From positions 1 to 9,877 of the forward strand of contig JAOZKS010000080.1 in the NCBI GenBank assembly GCA_029935255.1: a stretch of 9,877 nucleotides of DNA. Direction: 5' to 3'. Position numbers and translations under genes: made by a program. The notes under the pieces are model-generated. The model was not told the DNA's origin, did not search any database, and worked only from the letters and a program-made list of their open reading frames with translations. Positions 1 through 6,759 of this stretch are shown in pieces. This DNA comes from Pontiella sp. Its GTDB lineage: Bacteria > Verrucomicrobiota > Kiritimatiellia > Kiritimatiellales > Pontiellaceae. Positions within the stretch are counted from its first letter, which is position 1. Each line of letters begins with the position of its first letter.

Positions 1-386
1 GCCATTCGATTCCGACAGGATAACAGGATGGGCAGGATTGTTTTTCTTCGGCAACCCCGCCATCCCGAAGATCTCCAAACCAGGTTTTCTATGCCTGCTT
101 CGCTGCCGTCTCTCCGAGCCAGCCTGACACTTCGTGTCTGTCATCCTGTCCAAATTTGCTTTGGATTGCTTGACCATAAAAATTCCAGAAGAACCGTATT
201 TCGAGAATATTATACTGAAGGGAGAACGGCGCGACCTGGCCTTCACTCCACAAGATGTATGGTGATTCACTGTATGGGCACCCAACATATAGTGTTTCCC
301 CTTGCTAATTGACGTAAGTAAAGCGTTGCAATAAATATTTACAAGAAGAATGTTATGGAAATATTAGGGGGTATTTTAGGGCCTTG
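1..386. other. Non-coding left flank with short CAGGAT repeats
   Basis: No convincing gene is present. The only sizeable open frame (28-312, plus) has no recognisable domain, no Shine-Dalgarno sequence and a composition unlike its neighbours. The stretch holds the CAGGAT repeats listed separately and a small hairpin at 126-138 (GACAC, loop TTC, GTGTC). From about 300 onward it is AT-rich and runs to the stop codon of the minus-strand gene at 387. No rho-independent terminator is visible for that gene, so how its transcript ends is unknown. Confidence 0.6.
14..150. repeat. CAGGAT short repeats bounded by an inverted pair
   Basis: Three direct copies of (A)CAGGAT lie at 15-21, 23-29 and 33-38, spaced 8-10 bases apart. 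GACAGGAT at 14-21 is exactly reverse-complemented by ATCCTGTC at 143-150, so the segment is bounded by an 8-base inverted pair. A 5-bp hairpin at 126-138 sits just inside the right arm. From memory, similar runs of CAGGAT-type units are common between genes in Planctomycetes and Verrucomicrobia-like genomes. No function is claimed. Confidence 0.5.
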
Positions 387-2192
387 TCAGGCTTTGAAGG
401 ATGCTTTGGCCTGAAGGATTCTTTCCTGCCGGTCGCGCAGGATTTCCTTATTGGTCCAGACCCCGTAGGGATCGTGGTAGGGTAGGCCGCGGGTGGTTTT
501 ATGGATCATTTCAAGCTCATGGTCAGGCAAGGGGATTTGGATATCCTCCGCCCGTAGGGCCGCGATGGTTCCTCCGCGTTTCCGCCCAACCGGATCGGTT
601 TCGCCAACCAAGAAGCCCGCCTCCAGTAGTCCGGCGCGAACCGGAATGGCGGCACAATAGGTCAGTAGAACCGCATCGGGTTTCATGACGGCCTTAAGCT
701 TGCGGAAAAAGTCGACTGTCCATAACTCGCTATTGCGCTGGGTGGAAAAGGCATCGAGGAAGACGAGGTCAAATGCATTGGGAGCAACGCGTGTTATTGT
801 ATAACGTGCGTCGCCCCAATGGAGAAGGCATGAGGCATGGGGTGTGAGGTATGAGTGGTTGGAGTAGAGGCCCGACAAAGCCTGTTTCCAGTCAAAGGTG
901 TCTGTATCCTGAGTCTGGATCTTTTTTGCGGCTGCACCAACGACTCGCCGATCCATCTCCAGTGCGGTGATCGAGAGCGTAGACGAGGGTGATCTGTCGT
1001 CCCTCCAGAATGGCTCCGCCGCCAGCCTCGTTAGGTTGAGCGCGCAAAGGCTATTATACCCCAGACCAAAACAAACATCCAAGAGTTCCACATTCCCCTC
1101 GGCCAGTCGTTCCTTGAGCCTGCCCGGAACAATATATTTTTCCATCGCCTCCAGCCGCGCCCCGGCGGGTGTGTGGTAGTGCTCCTTATAGTCTTCGTTC
1201 CAGAAGGTGATGGAGCCGTCGGTGGTTTCGACGGTTTTTAATGCAGCGTCCGCGCACCGTTCTTCCATAAAGAGGCAAGATGCCTCTTCTACATTAAACA
1301 AGTCGCCTTGCTTCCACTCCCGGCAGACCATCTGTTGCACGACATAGTCGCGGAACTGGCCTTTGGCCATGTTCCACTTCGGGGCAATGAGCTCGGCGTC
1401 GAGCGTGTCGGTGGTCAAGCGCATGATTGGAATGTGGGGCGGCATGCGGCGGATGAAATCCATCAGGTGCTCGGCGAAGTCGTGTTCCATGAGAACGGGA
1501 AGCGGTGTGAGTGCGTGCTCCAGCGCGAGCGTGGTTCCTTTTTCAATATGAAGGTTGTGGATCTTTATGGCATCGATCGGCAGCGCGGCAAGGGTGTCGG
1601 CGGTCTGCTGGAAATCTTTGGCGGTTTCGCCCGGTAGGCCGAGGATGGCGTGTACGGCGACCTTGATACCCAGCTCGTGAAGTTTCTTGATGGCGGTTGC
1701 ACTTGAAGCCCAGTCGTGCCCGCGGTTGATGCGTTCCAAGGTTCGGTCGTGGACGGTTTGCACGCCGAGCTCCACCCAAACCTCGATGTGCTTGTTGAGT
1801 TCGACGAGGAAATCGTAGGCCTGTGGCGTGAGGCAGTCGGGGCGGGTTCCGATGCTGACGGCGGTAAAGTCGAAGGCATCGAGCAGGTCGAGATACATCG
1901 GCTGCTGGCTTTCGCCGAAGGTGGCGGAGAAGGCCTGGATGTAGGCCATGTATTTTTTTGCACCATAGCGATCGCGTGCAAAGCGGATCGCCTCGGCCAT
2001 CTGTTCTTCCACGGAATCTTTTCCGGTTGTCTGTACGGCTTTTGATCCGCGCACATTGCAGAAGGTGCAGCCGCCGGAGCCGTCGGACTCACGATTGGGA
2101 CAGCCGAAGTTAAAGTCGATCGGGACGCGATACAGCGCTTCTCCGTGCCGTTCGATCAGATAGTCTTTGTATTGGAGAAAGGGGGTGCTCAT
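387..2192 (-). CDS. Fusion: MnmL/YhcC-family radical SAM enzyme + MnmD-type tRNA mnm5(s2)U methyltransferase
   Basis: A 601-residue two-domain protein. Residues 1 to about 310 match the TIGR01212 radical SAM family (E. coli YhcC, B. subtilis YtqA/MnmL). The 4Fe-4S cysteines are C31, C42 and C45, in CPNR...GGCTFCN, followed by QAFSATF (86-92), GTRPDC (115-120), ELGVQT (141-146), LGLPGET (184-190) and APKW (270-273). Residues about 315-601 match the DUF752/MnmC methyltransferase domain: SAM-binding LDVCFGLGYN (371-380), FLDAFSTQRN (478-487) with E489-L-W491, GRKRGGTIAA (536-545) and the terminal PYHDPYG (571-577). MnmC-type methylases turn nm5U into mnm5U at wobble position 34 of tRNAs for split codon boxes. 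YtqA/MnmL has been linked genetically to the preceding step from cmnm5(s2)U. The inference is one cytoplasmic enzyme doing both steps. It lacks the FAD oxidoreductase domain of classical MnmC. Its ATG overlaps the upstream pyrC stop as ATGA, with no Shine-Dalgarno of its own, suggesting translational coupling. Confidence 0.9.
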   Translation of the reverse strand: MSTPFLQYKDYLIERHGEALYRVPIDFNFGCPNRESDGSGGCTFCNVRGSKAVQTTGKDSVEEQMAEAIRFARDRYGAKKYMAYIQAFSATFGESQQPMYLDLLDAFDFTAVSIGTRPDCLTPQAYDFLVELNKHIEVWVELGVQTVHDRTLERINRGHDWASSATAIKKLHELGIKVAVHAILGLPGETAKDFQQTADTLAALPIDAIKIHNLHIEKGTTLALEHALTPLPVLMEHDFAEHLMDFIRRMPPHIPIMRLTTDTLDAELIAPKWNMAKGQFRDYVVQQMVCREWKQGDLFNVEEASCLFMEERCADAALKTVETTDGSITFWNEDYKEHYHTPAGARLEAMEKYIVPGRLKERLAEGNVELLDVCFGLGYNSLCALNLTRLAAEPFWRDDRSPSSTLSITALEMDRRVVGAAAKKIQTQDTDTFDWKQALSGLYSNHSYLTPHASCLLHWGDARYTITRVAPNAFDLVFLDAFSTQRNSELWTVDFFRKLKAVMKPDAVLLTYCAAIPVRAGLLEAGFLVGETDPVGRKRGGTIAALRAEDIQIPLPDHELEMIHKTTRGLPYHDPYGVWTNKEILRDRQERILQAKASFKA

Positions 2193-3508
2193 CGGTCAAA
2201 CAACAACCGCTGCCCTCGGACGGCATCATTCACTTTCCCGTTGGCGTAGGCGATTTGGCCGTTGACGATGGTGGCGGTGATGGAGGATTTGAAGGTGATG
2301 CCTTCGAAGGGCGACCAGCCGCATTTGTAGAGTATGTTTTCCTTGGCGACGGTGTGCGGGGTGTCGGTGTCGATGAGGGTGAGGTCGGCGAAGTAGCCTT
2401 CGCGGATGAAGCCGCGGTCCAGAGTCTTGAAGATCCGCGCAGGGTTGTGCGCGGTCTTTTCGGCGATGGTTTCGAGCGGCAGGAATTCGAGCAGGGAGGT
2501 GAGCGCACTTTGGATGACGGGCAGGCCGGAGGGGGCGGAGCCGTAGGGGTTTTGTTTTTCTTCCCAAAGGTGCGGGGCGTGGTCGGTGCCGACGGTATCG
2601 ACGATGTTATCGACCAGCGCCTGCCGCAGGGCCGCGCGGTCGGCGGCGCTTTTGATGGATGGGTTGCATTTGATGAGTGCGCCTTGGGTTTCGTAGTCCT
2701 CGGCCGAGAACCAGAGGTGGTGCGGGCAGGCTTCGGCGGTGATTTTCTTTCCATCGACCGATCCCTGTTTAAACAGGTCGAGTTCTTTGGCGGTGCTCAG
2801 GTGCAGGACGTGGATCTGGGAGCCATACTTGTTGGCGAGTTCGACGGCGAGGGCGGTGGATTGATAGCACGCCGCCTCGGAGCGAATATGGGGGTGTTCG
2901 GTAAAGGGAATGTTTTCGCCGTATTTTTCGTGTGCGGCGATTTCGTTTGCACGGATGGTGTTGGTGTCTTCGCAGTGCAGGGAAATCGGCACCTCGATCT
3001 TTCCAAAAATATCGTCCAGCTGCTGGGCGCGGTCGACCAGCAGGTTTCCGGTCGATGCGCCCATGAAGAGTTTTACCCCGCAGACGGTTTTTGGATTCAT
3101 GGCCAGCAGCTCGTCCATGTTGTTGTTGGAGGCACCGAGATGGAAGGAATAGTTGGTGACGCATTTGGTGGCGGCGAGGGCAAATTTCTCTTCGAGAATT
3201 GCGTTGGTAACGGCGGCGGGCTTGGTGTTGGGCATTTCCATGATGGAGGTGACGCCGCCGGCGACGGCCGCTCGGGTTTCGGAGTGCAGGTCGGCCTTCT
3301 GTTCCAGCCCTGGATCGCGGCAGTGGACATGGCAGTCGATCATGCCCGGCAACAGGGCTTTCCCTTTTGCATCGATAACGGTGTCGGCGGGTTGGTTGGT
3401 CAGGGCGGAGGCGATTTTTTCAATGCGCCCGTTCTTAATGAAGATATCGGCGGTTTGGGATGATCCTTCGTTTACGAGATTGGCGTTGGTGATGAGTATC
3501 GTTCGCAT
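2189..3508 (-). CDS. pyrC: Dihydroorotase (class I amidohydrolase)
   Basis: Cytoplasmic zinc enzyme that cyclises N-carbamoyl-aspartate to dihydroorotate, the third step of pyrimidine synthesis. From the ATG at 3508 it is 439 residues, normal for the class I/allantoinase-like branch. Visible metal and catalytic residues are H60 and H62 with R64 (DCHVHCRDPG, 58-67), the probable carboxylated lysine K146 (GVKLFMGAST), H178 (SLHCED), H236 (VLHLST) and D309 (GTDHAPH, 307-313). AAVAGGVTSIMEMPNT (80-95) resembles Bacteroidetes-type dihydroorotases. The open frame continues to a TTG at 3544, but those twelve extra residues are not family-like, whereas MRTILITNANLV begins the usual first strand. No strong Shine-Dalgarno precedes either start. 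Its stop overlaps the ATG of the radical SAM fusion gene; DUF6868 lies 55 bases upstream on the same strand. Allantoinase or another cyclic amidase is the main alternative and is less likely. Confidence 0.9.
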   Translation of the reverse strand: MRTILITNANLVNEGSSQTADIFIKNGRIEKIASALTNQPADTVIDAKGKALLPGMIDCHVHCRDPGLEQKADLHSETRAAVAGGVTSIMEMPNTKPAAVTNAILEEKFALAATKCVTNYSFHLGASNNNMDELLAMNPKTVCGVKLFMGASTGNLLVDRAQQLDDIFGKIEVPISLHCEDTNTIRANEIAAHEKYGENIPFTEHPHIRSEAACYQSTALAVELANKYGSQIHVLHLSTAKELDLFKQGSVDGKKITAEACPHHLWFSAEDYETQGALIKCNPSIKSAADRAALRQALVDNIVDTVGTDHAPHLWEEKQNPYGSAPSGLPVIQSALTSLLEFLPLETIAEKTAHNPARIFKTLDRGFIREGYFADLTLIDTDTPHTVAKENILYKCGWSPFEGITFKSSITATIVNGQIAYANGKVNDAVRGQRLLFDR

Positions 3509-3563
3509 GCGGGGCAGACTATGGAAACGGAGTTCCGGATGCAAGCGTACGACGTGTTGCGTA

Positions 3564-3809
3564 TTAGGGCTCCATGATCACCAGAGCAATCCAAGGAATC
3601 AGCACGAAGACGATGAAGACAATCTTGTAGAAGCCCAGAAAGCCGTAGAGCATCGTATTGACGGTATCCTGACTGAGGCCGAACATCTTTCCGTGGATTC
3701 TATAGATAAATCCTTTGCAACCGATGCACATGATGGCTGACCACATGAACACTCCGAAGTTGACCACGGTCATCCACATGAAGAATTCTTTGAGTGTTAC
3801 CAATTCCAT
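3564..3809 (-). CDS. DUF6868 family small membrane protein
   Basis: An 81-residue protein of unknown function. It has two hydrophobic segments, about residues 10-30 and 54-78, so it is probably an inner-membrane hairpin. Between them is a polar stretch with YRIHGKMFGLS (36-46), which with YGFLGFYK (55-62) forms the pattern I associate with the DUF6868 family. The frame is open upstream to about 3923, but the start at 3809 is clearly preferred because AAGGAG lies 7 bases before it and the upstream residues are polar and non-conserved. It leads the minus-strand cluster (then pyrC, then the fusion gene) and is divergent from pntAA across about 150 bases. Nothing in the sequence shows a substrate or partner. 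Confidence 0.8.
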   Translation of the reverse strand: MELVTLKEFFMWMTVVNFGVFMWSAIMCIGCKGFIYRIHGKMFGLSQDTVNTMLYGFLGFYKIVFIVFVLIPWIALVIMEP

Positions 3810-3816
3810 GAGGCAT

Positions 3817-3822
3817 CTCCTT
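3817..3822 (-). promoter_or_regulatory. Shine-Dalgarno deciding the DUF6868 start
   Basis: Read on the minus strand this is AAGGAG, with a 7-base spacer before the ATG at 3809. It supports the 81-residue start over the longer open frame. Confidence 0.75.
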
Positions 3823-3897
3823 GTTTCCCGTTTCTGATTATGATCGGAGTCTCTTCCTTCGAATAACGAATGGCAAGGGTGGATTTCGTGTGTTCTC

Positions 3898-3926
3898 TTG
3901 ACAGGTCGTTTAAATACCCGCATAAA
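3898..3926 (+). promoter_or_regulatory. Sigma-70-type promoter of the pnt operon
   Basis: A perfect -35 hexamer TTGACA (3898-3903), a 17-base spacer, and a -10 hexamer CATAAA (3921-3926, four of six consensus bases). Transcription would begin near 3933, giving a leader of about 25 bases that includes the GAGG ribosome site of pntAA. No operator or riboswitch is evident in such a short leader. Confidence 0.65.
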
Positions 3927-3946
3927 ACGATCAACATTATTAAAGC

Positions 3947-3950
3947 GAGG
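3947..3950 (+). promoter_or_regulatory. Shine-Dalgarno deciding the pntAA start
   Basis: GAGG lies 8 bases before the ATG at 3959 but only 2 bases before the in-frame GTG at 3953. This favours the ATG start. Confidence 0.65.
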
Positions 3951-3958
3951 CGGTGCTT

Positions 3959-5098
3959 ATGCTGATTGGAGTTCCAAAAGAAATTCTGCCCGGTGAAAAT
4001 CGGGTTGCCCTGATTCCGTCCTTCATTTCAACGCTGACCCAGGCCGGCCAGGAAGTAATGGTGGAGAGCGGCGCAGGTGCGGGTTGTTTCTACGCCGACA
4101 AGGCCTATGAAGAGGCCGGTGCATCGATCGCTCCCAACGCTGAGGCGCTTTATTCCTCCGCCGACATTGTTTTCAAGATCCGCCCGCCGGAATCTGCGGA
4201 AGTTGAAATGCTCCGCGAGGGCACCACGCTCATCTGCCTGATGGATGCGTTCTTCCGCCTTGATTTGCTGGAGCAACTCGCCTCCCAGAAAATCAGCGGG
4301 TTTGGTCTGGAGTTTGTGCCGCGCATCAGCCGCGCCCAGAGCATGGATGTGCTGAGTTCGATGGCGGCCATCGCAGGCTACCGGGCGGTGATTGAGGCGG
4401 CGGAGCTACTTCCCAAATATTTTCCGATGCTCATGACCTCCGCCGGAACCATTGCCCCGGCCAAGGTTTTTGTGATCGGCGCGGGGGTGGCCGGGTTAAT
4501 GGCCATCGCGACCGCCAAACGGCTGGGCGCGGTAGTCGAAGCCTACGACACCCGCCCTGTGGTGAAAGAACAGGTTGAAAGTGTCGGAGCCAAGTTTGTG
4601 GAGTTCGATCTCGAAACCGCCGGGGAAGATGCGGGCGGCTATGCCAAGGCGCAGTCGGACGATTTCTATAAAAAGCAGCAGGAACAAATGAAAGCCAAGG
4701 TGGCTACGGTCGACGTGGTGATCACCACGGCCGCGATCCCTGGCAAGAAATCACCTGTATTGATTACCGATGACATGCTCCAATCCATGCAAGCGGGGTC
4801 CGTGATCATCGACCTCGCCGCCGAGCGGGGTGGAAATACCGAAGGTGCGGAAGCGGGCGTGGTGGTGGAGAAACATGGAATCAAGATTGTCGGCTATACC
4901 GATTATCCATCGCGCTCGGCCGTTCATGCCTCGCAGCTCTTTGCCAAGAACATTACCACCTTCCTATTGAATATGGTGAAGGATGGCGAATATGCCATTG
5001 ATCTCGAAGATGAAATCGTAAAGGGCGCGTTGCTCGTGCACGATGGGCAGGTGGTGCATGAAATGATTAAACCGTTGATGGAACAACAAGGAGAATAA
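3959..5098 (+). CDS. pntAA: Proton-translocating NAD(P)+ transhydrogenase, subunit alpha-1 (NAD(H)-binding domain I)
   Basis: Peripheral, cytoplasm-facing NAD(H)-binding subunit of the Re/Si-specific transhydrogenase, which couples inward proton flow to hydride transfer from NADH to NADP+. It is 379 residues, the size of the separate alpha-1 subunit in Rhodospirillum rubrum-type enzymes. It begins with the typical IGVPKE and has RISRAQSMD (122-130), SSMAAIAGYRAV (133-144), the Rossmann loop GAGVAG (174-179), YDTRP (196-200), the GGYAK mobile loop (226-230), TTAAIPGKK (256-264) and DLAAERGGNTE (285-295). Unlike E. coli PntA it stops before any membrane segment, so domain II is shared by the next two genes. 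First gene of a tight operon: pntAB starts two bases after its stop. Confidence 0.96.
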   Translation: MLIGVPKEILPGENRVALIPSFISTLTQAGQEVMVESGAGAGCFYADKAYEEAGASIAPNAEALYSSADIVFKIRPPESAEVEMLREGTTLICLMDAFFRLDLLEQLASQKISGFGLEFVPRISRAQSMDVLSSMAAIAGYRAVIEAAELLPKYFPMLMTSAGTIAPAKVFVIGAGVAGLMAIATAKRLGAVVEAYDTRPVVKEQVESVGAKFVEFDLETAGEDAGGYAKAQSDDFYKKQQEQMKAKVATVDVVITTAAIPGKKSPVLITDDMLQSMQAGSVIIDLAAERGGNTEGAEAGVVVEKHGIKIVGYTDYPSRSAVHASQLFAKNITTFLLNMVKDGEYAIDLEDEIVKGALLVHDGQVVHEMIKPLMEQQGE

Positions 5099-5100
5099 CC

Positions 5101-5376
5101 GTGGAAGCACTCATTATTTTTGTCTTGGCCGTCTTCATCGGCTACGAGGTGATCACCAAGGTTCCGCCCACGCTGCACACCCCGTTGATGAGCGGTTCAA
5201 ATGCCATTTCCGGTATTGCGGTGATCGGTGCAATCATCTGCGCCGGCGCCGATGGAGCTTCGTGGTTTGCCCATTTTCTGGGTTTCATTGCGGTGGTGCT
5301 GGCGATGATCAATATTGTCGGCGGCTTCATGGTTACCGACCGCATGCTGCAGATGTTCAAACGGAAAAAGGGGTAG
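5101..5376 (+). CDS. pntAB: NAD(P)+ transhydrogenase, subunit alpha-2 (membrane part)
   Basis: A 91-residue membrane protein equal to the C-terminal membrane segment of E. coli PntA, here a separate gene. It has three predicted helices, at about residues 2-20, 33-50 and 56-78, with the conserved loop LHTPLMSGSNAISGI (25-39) between the first two and a basic tail after VTDRMLQMFKRKK. It forms the proton-translocating domain II together with PntB. The start is GTG at 5101, supported by AAGGAG at 5088-5093 with a 7-base spacer. It lies between pntAA (2-base gap) and pntB (3-base gap), so all three subunits should come from one transcript. Confidence 0.95.
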   Translation: MEALIIFVLAVFIGYEVITKVPPTLHTPLMSGSNAISGIAVIGAIICAGADGASWFAHFLGFIAVVLAMINIVGGFMVTDRMLQMFKRKKG

Positions 5377-5379
5377 GCC

Positions 5380-6759
5380 ATGGAGTGGATTAATCTAGCC
5401 TATCTGGTCTCCGCCATTCTCTTCATCCTTGGATTGAAGGGCTTGGGTTCGCCGCGTAGCGCACCGCGTGGAAATCTGCTCGGAGCGGTCGGCATGCTCA
5501 TCGCGATTGTGGCCACCTTGCTCGATAAAGGGGTGATGAGCTATACGTGGATTTTTGCCGGAATTATCGTGGGTTCCGCCATTGGTGTGGTGATGGCGAA
5601 GCGGGTGCAAATGACGCAGATGCCGGAGATGGTGGCCATCTTTAATGGGTTTGGCGGTGCGGCCTCGCTGGTGGTGGCGTTGTCGACGTATAGTATTGTT
5701 TCTGGCGGAAATACGACATGGGCGATTGCGCTGGTGCTTAGTGCGCTCATTGGTGCGGTTACTTTGACGGGTAGTGTGGTGGCCTGGGCCAAGTTGCAAG
5801 GCTATGCCGACAAGGCCATGACGGTGCCGAACCAGGGTCTTTGGCGGGCAGGATTGGTTTTGGCCGTCTTGATTTTGGCCGTCTTGTTTGTCCGAAACCC
5901 GCATGGCGGCGGGTTTTATCTTTTTGCGCTTTCCGTGGTGGCGCTCGGACTCGGCATCCTGTTGGTCATCGCGATCGGTGGAGCGGATATGCCGGTGGTG
6001 ATCGCGCTGCTCAACTCCTATTCCGGCCTCGCGGCGGCGGCCACCGGGTTTGTGTTGAACAACTATGGTTTGATTATCAGCGGCGCATTGGTCGGCGCAT
6101 CCGGAATCATTCTCAGTCAGATCATGTGTAAAGCCATGAATCGATCGCTCGGCGCGGTGCTCTTTGGCGGGGCCATGGTCAGCGAGGATCAGATGACCTC
6201 CATTCCCGGCAAGGAATTCTATGAAGGCAAAGTGAAGAGCTGCGGCGCGGAAGAAGTGGCCATGCTGCTGGAGAATGCCCAGAAGGTAATCTTTGCTCCC
6301 GGCTATGGTTTGGCCGTTGCGCAAGCCCAGCACGTTACGCAGGAGCTTGCAACCGTACTTGAAAAACAGGGAATAGATGTTCAGTTCGCAATCCATCCCG
6401 TTGCGGGTCGCATGCCCGGCCACATGAACGTGCTGCTGGCCGAGGCCGAGGTGCCCTATGACAAGCTGGTGGAGATGGACAACATCAACCCCGAGTTTTC
6501 TCAGACCGATGTCACCATCGTATTGGGTGCGAACGATGTCACCAACCCTGCTGCGCGTGACGATCCATCCAGTCCGATCTACGGCATGCCGATTTTAGAA
6601 GTAGACAAGTCCCGCACCGTGATTGTGATTAAGCGCAGTCTCAGCCCCGGCTTTGCAGGGATTCCGAACCAACTCTTTATCAACGACAACACGCTGATGC
6701 TCTTTGGCGATGCCAAAGCCGTTCTGCAAGATCTGACGCGCGCCGTTAACGAGTTGTAG
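5380..6759 (+). CDS. pntB: NAD(P)+ transhydrogenase, subunit beta
   Basis: Integral inner-membrane subunit, 459 residues, the normal length. Residues 1 to about 265 form a multi-helix membrane domain with MPEMVAIFNGFGG (81-93) and GADMPVVIALLNSYSGLAAAATGF (201-224, including D203 and N212). Residues about 290-459 form the NADP(H)-binding domain III: APGYGLAVAQAQ (306-317), HPVAGRMPGHMN (339-350), GANDVTNPAA (383-392), YGMPILEV (401-408), KRS (418-420), which in E. coli contacts the NADP 2'-phosphate, and LFGDAK (441-446). N89 aligns with E. coli beta-His91 in the proton path; Asn there is common in three-subunit enzymes. The last 14 coding bases overlap the converging transporter gene, and a hairpin just after the stop may end the transcript. 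Confidence 0.96.
   Translation: MEWINLAYLVSAILFILGLKGLGSPRSAPRGNLLGAVGMLIAIVATLLDKGVMSYTWIFAGIIVGSAIGVVMAKRVQMTQMPEMVAIFNGFGGAASLVVALSTYSIVSGGNTTWAIALVLSALIGAVTLTGSVVAWAKLQGYADKAMTVPNQGLWRAGLVLAVLILAVLFVRNPHGGGFYLFALSVVALGLGILLVIAIGGADMPVVIALLNSYSGLAAAATGFVLNNYGLIISGALVGASGIILSQIMCKAMNRSLGAVLFGGAMVSEDQMTSIPGKEFYEGKVKSCGAEEVAMLLENAQKVIFAPGYGLAVAQAQHVTQELATVLEKQGIDVQFAIHPVAGRMPGHMNVLLAEAEVPYDKLVEMDNINPEFSQTDVTIVLGANDVTNPAARDDPSSPIYGMPILEVDKSRTVIVIKRSLSPGFAGIPNQLFINDNTLMLFGDAKAVLQDLTRAVNEL

Noticed and set aside
28..312. 94-residue open frame, plus strand
   Set aside because: No domain, no ribosome site, overlaps the CAGGAT repeats and reads like translated intergenic DNA.
2255..3463. 402-residue open frame antisense to pyrC
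   Set aside because: Gly/Val/Phe/Asp-rich shadow created by GC-rich third positions of pyrC; no family resemblance.
3545..3550. TTG-start extension of dihydroorotase (start 3544)
   Set aside because: The twelve added residues are not family-like; MRTILITNAN at 3508 is the natural N-terminus.
3837..3842. CATAAT on the minus strand as a promoter for DUF6868
   Set aside because: Good -10 match, but the -35 region (TATTCG) is poor; not strong enough to list as a feature.
3810..3923. N-terminal extension of the DUF6868 protein
   Set aside because: Polar, non-conserved residues; the AAGGAG at 3817-3822 fixes the start at 3809.
5395..6423. 342-residue open frame antisense to pntB
   Set aside because: His/Arg/Gln-rich composition typical of an antisense shadow; lies entirely within pntB.
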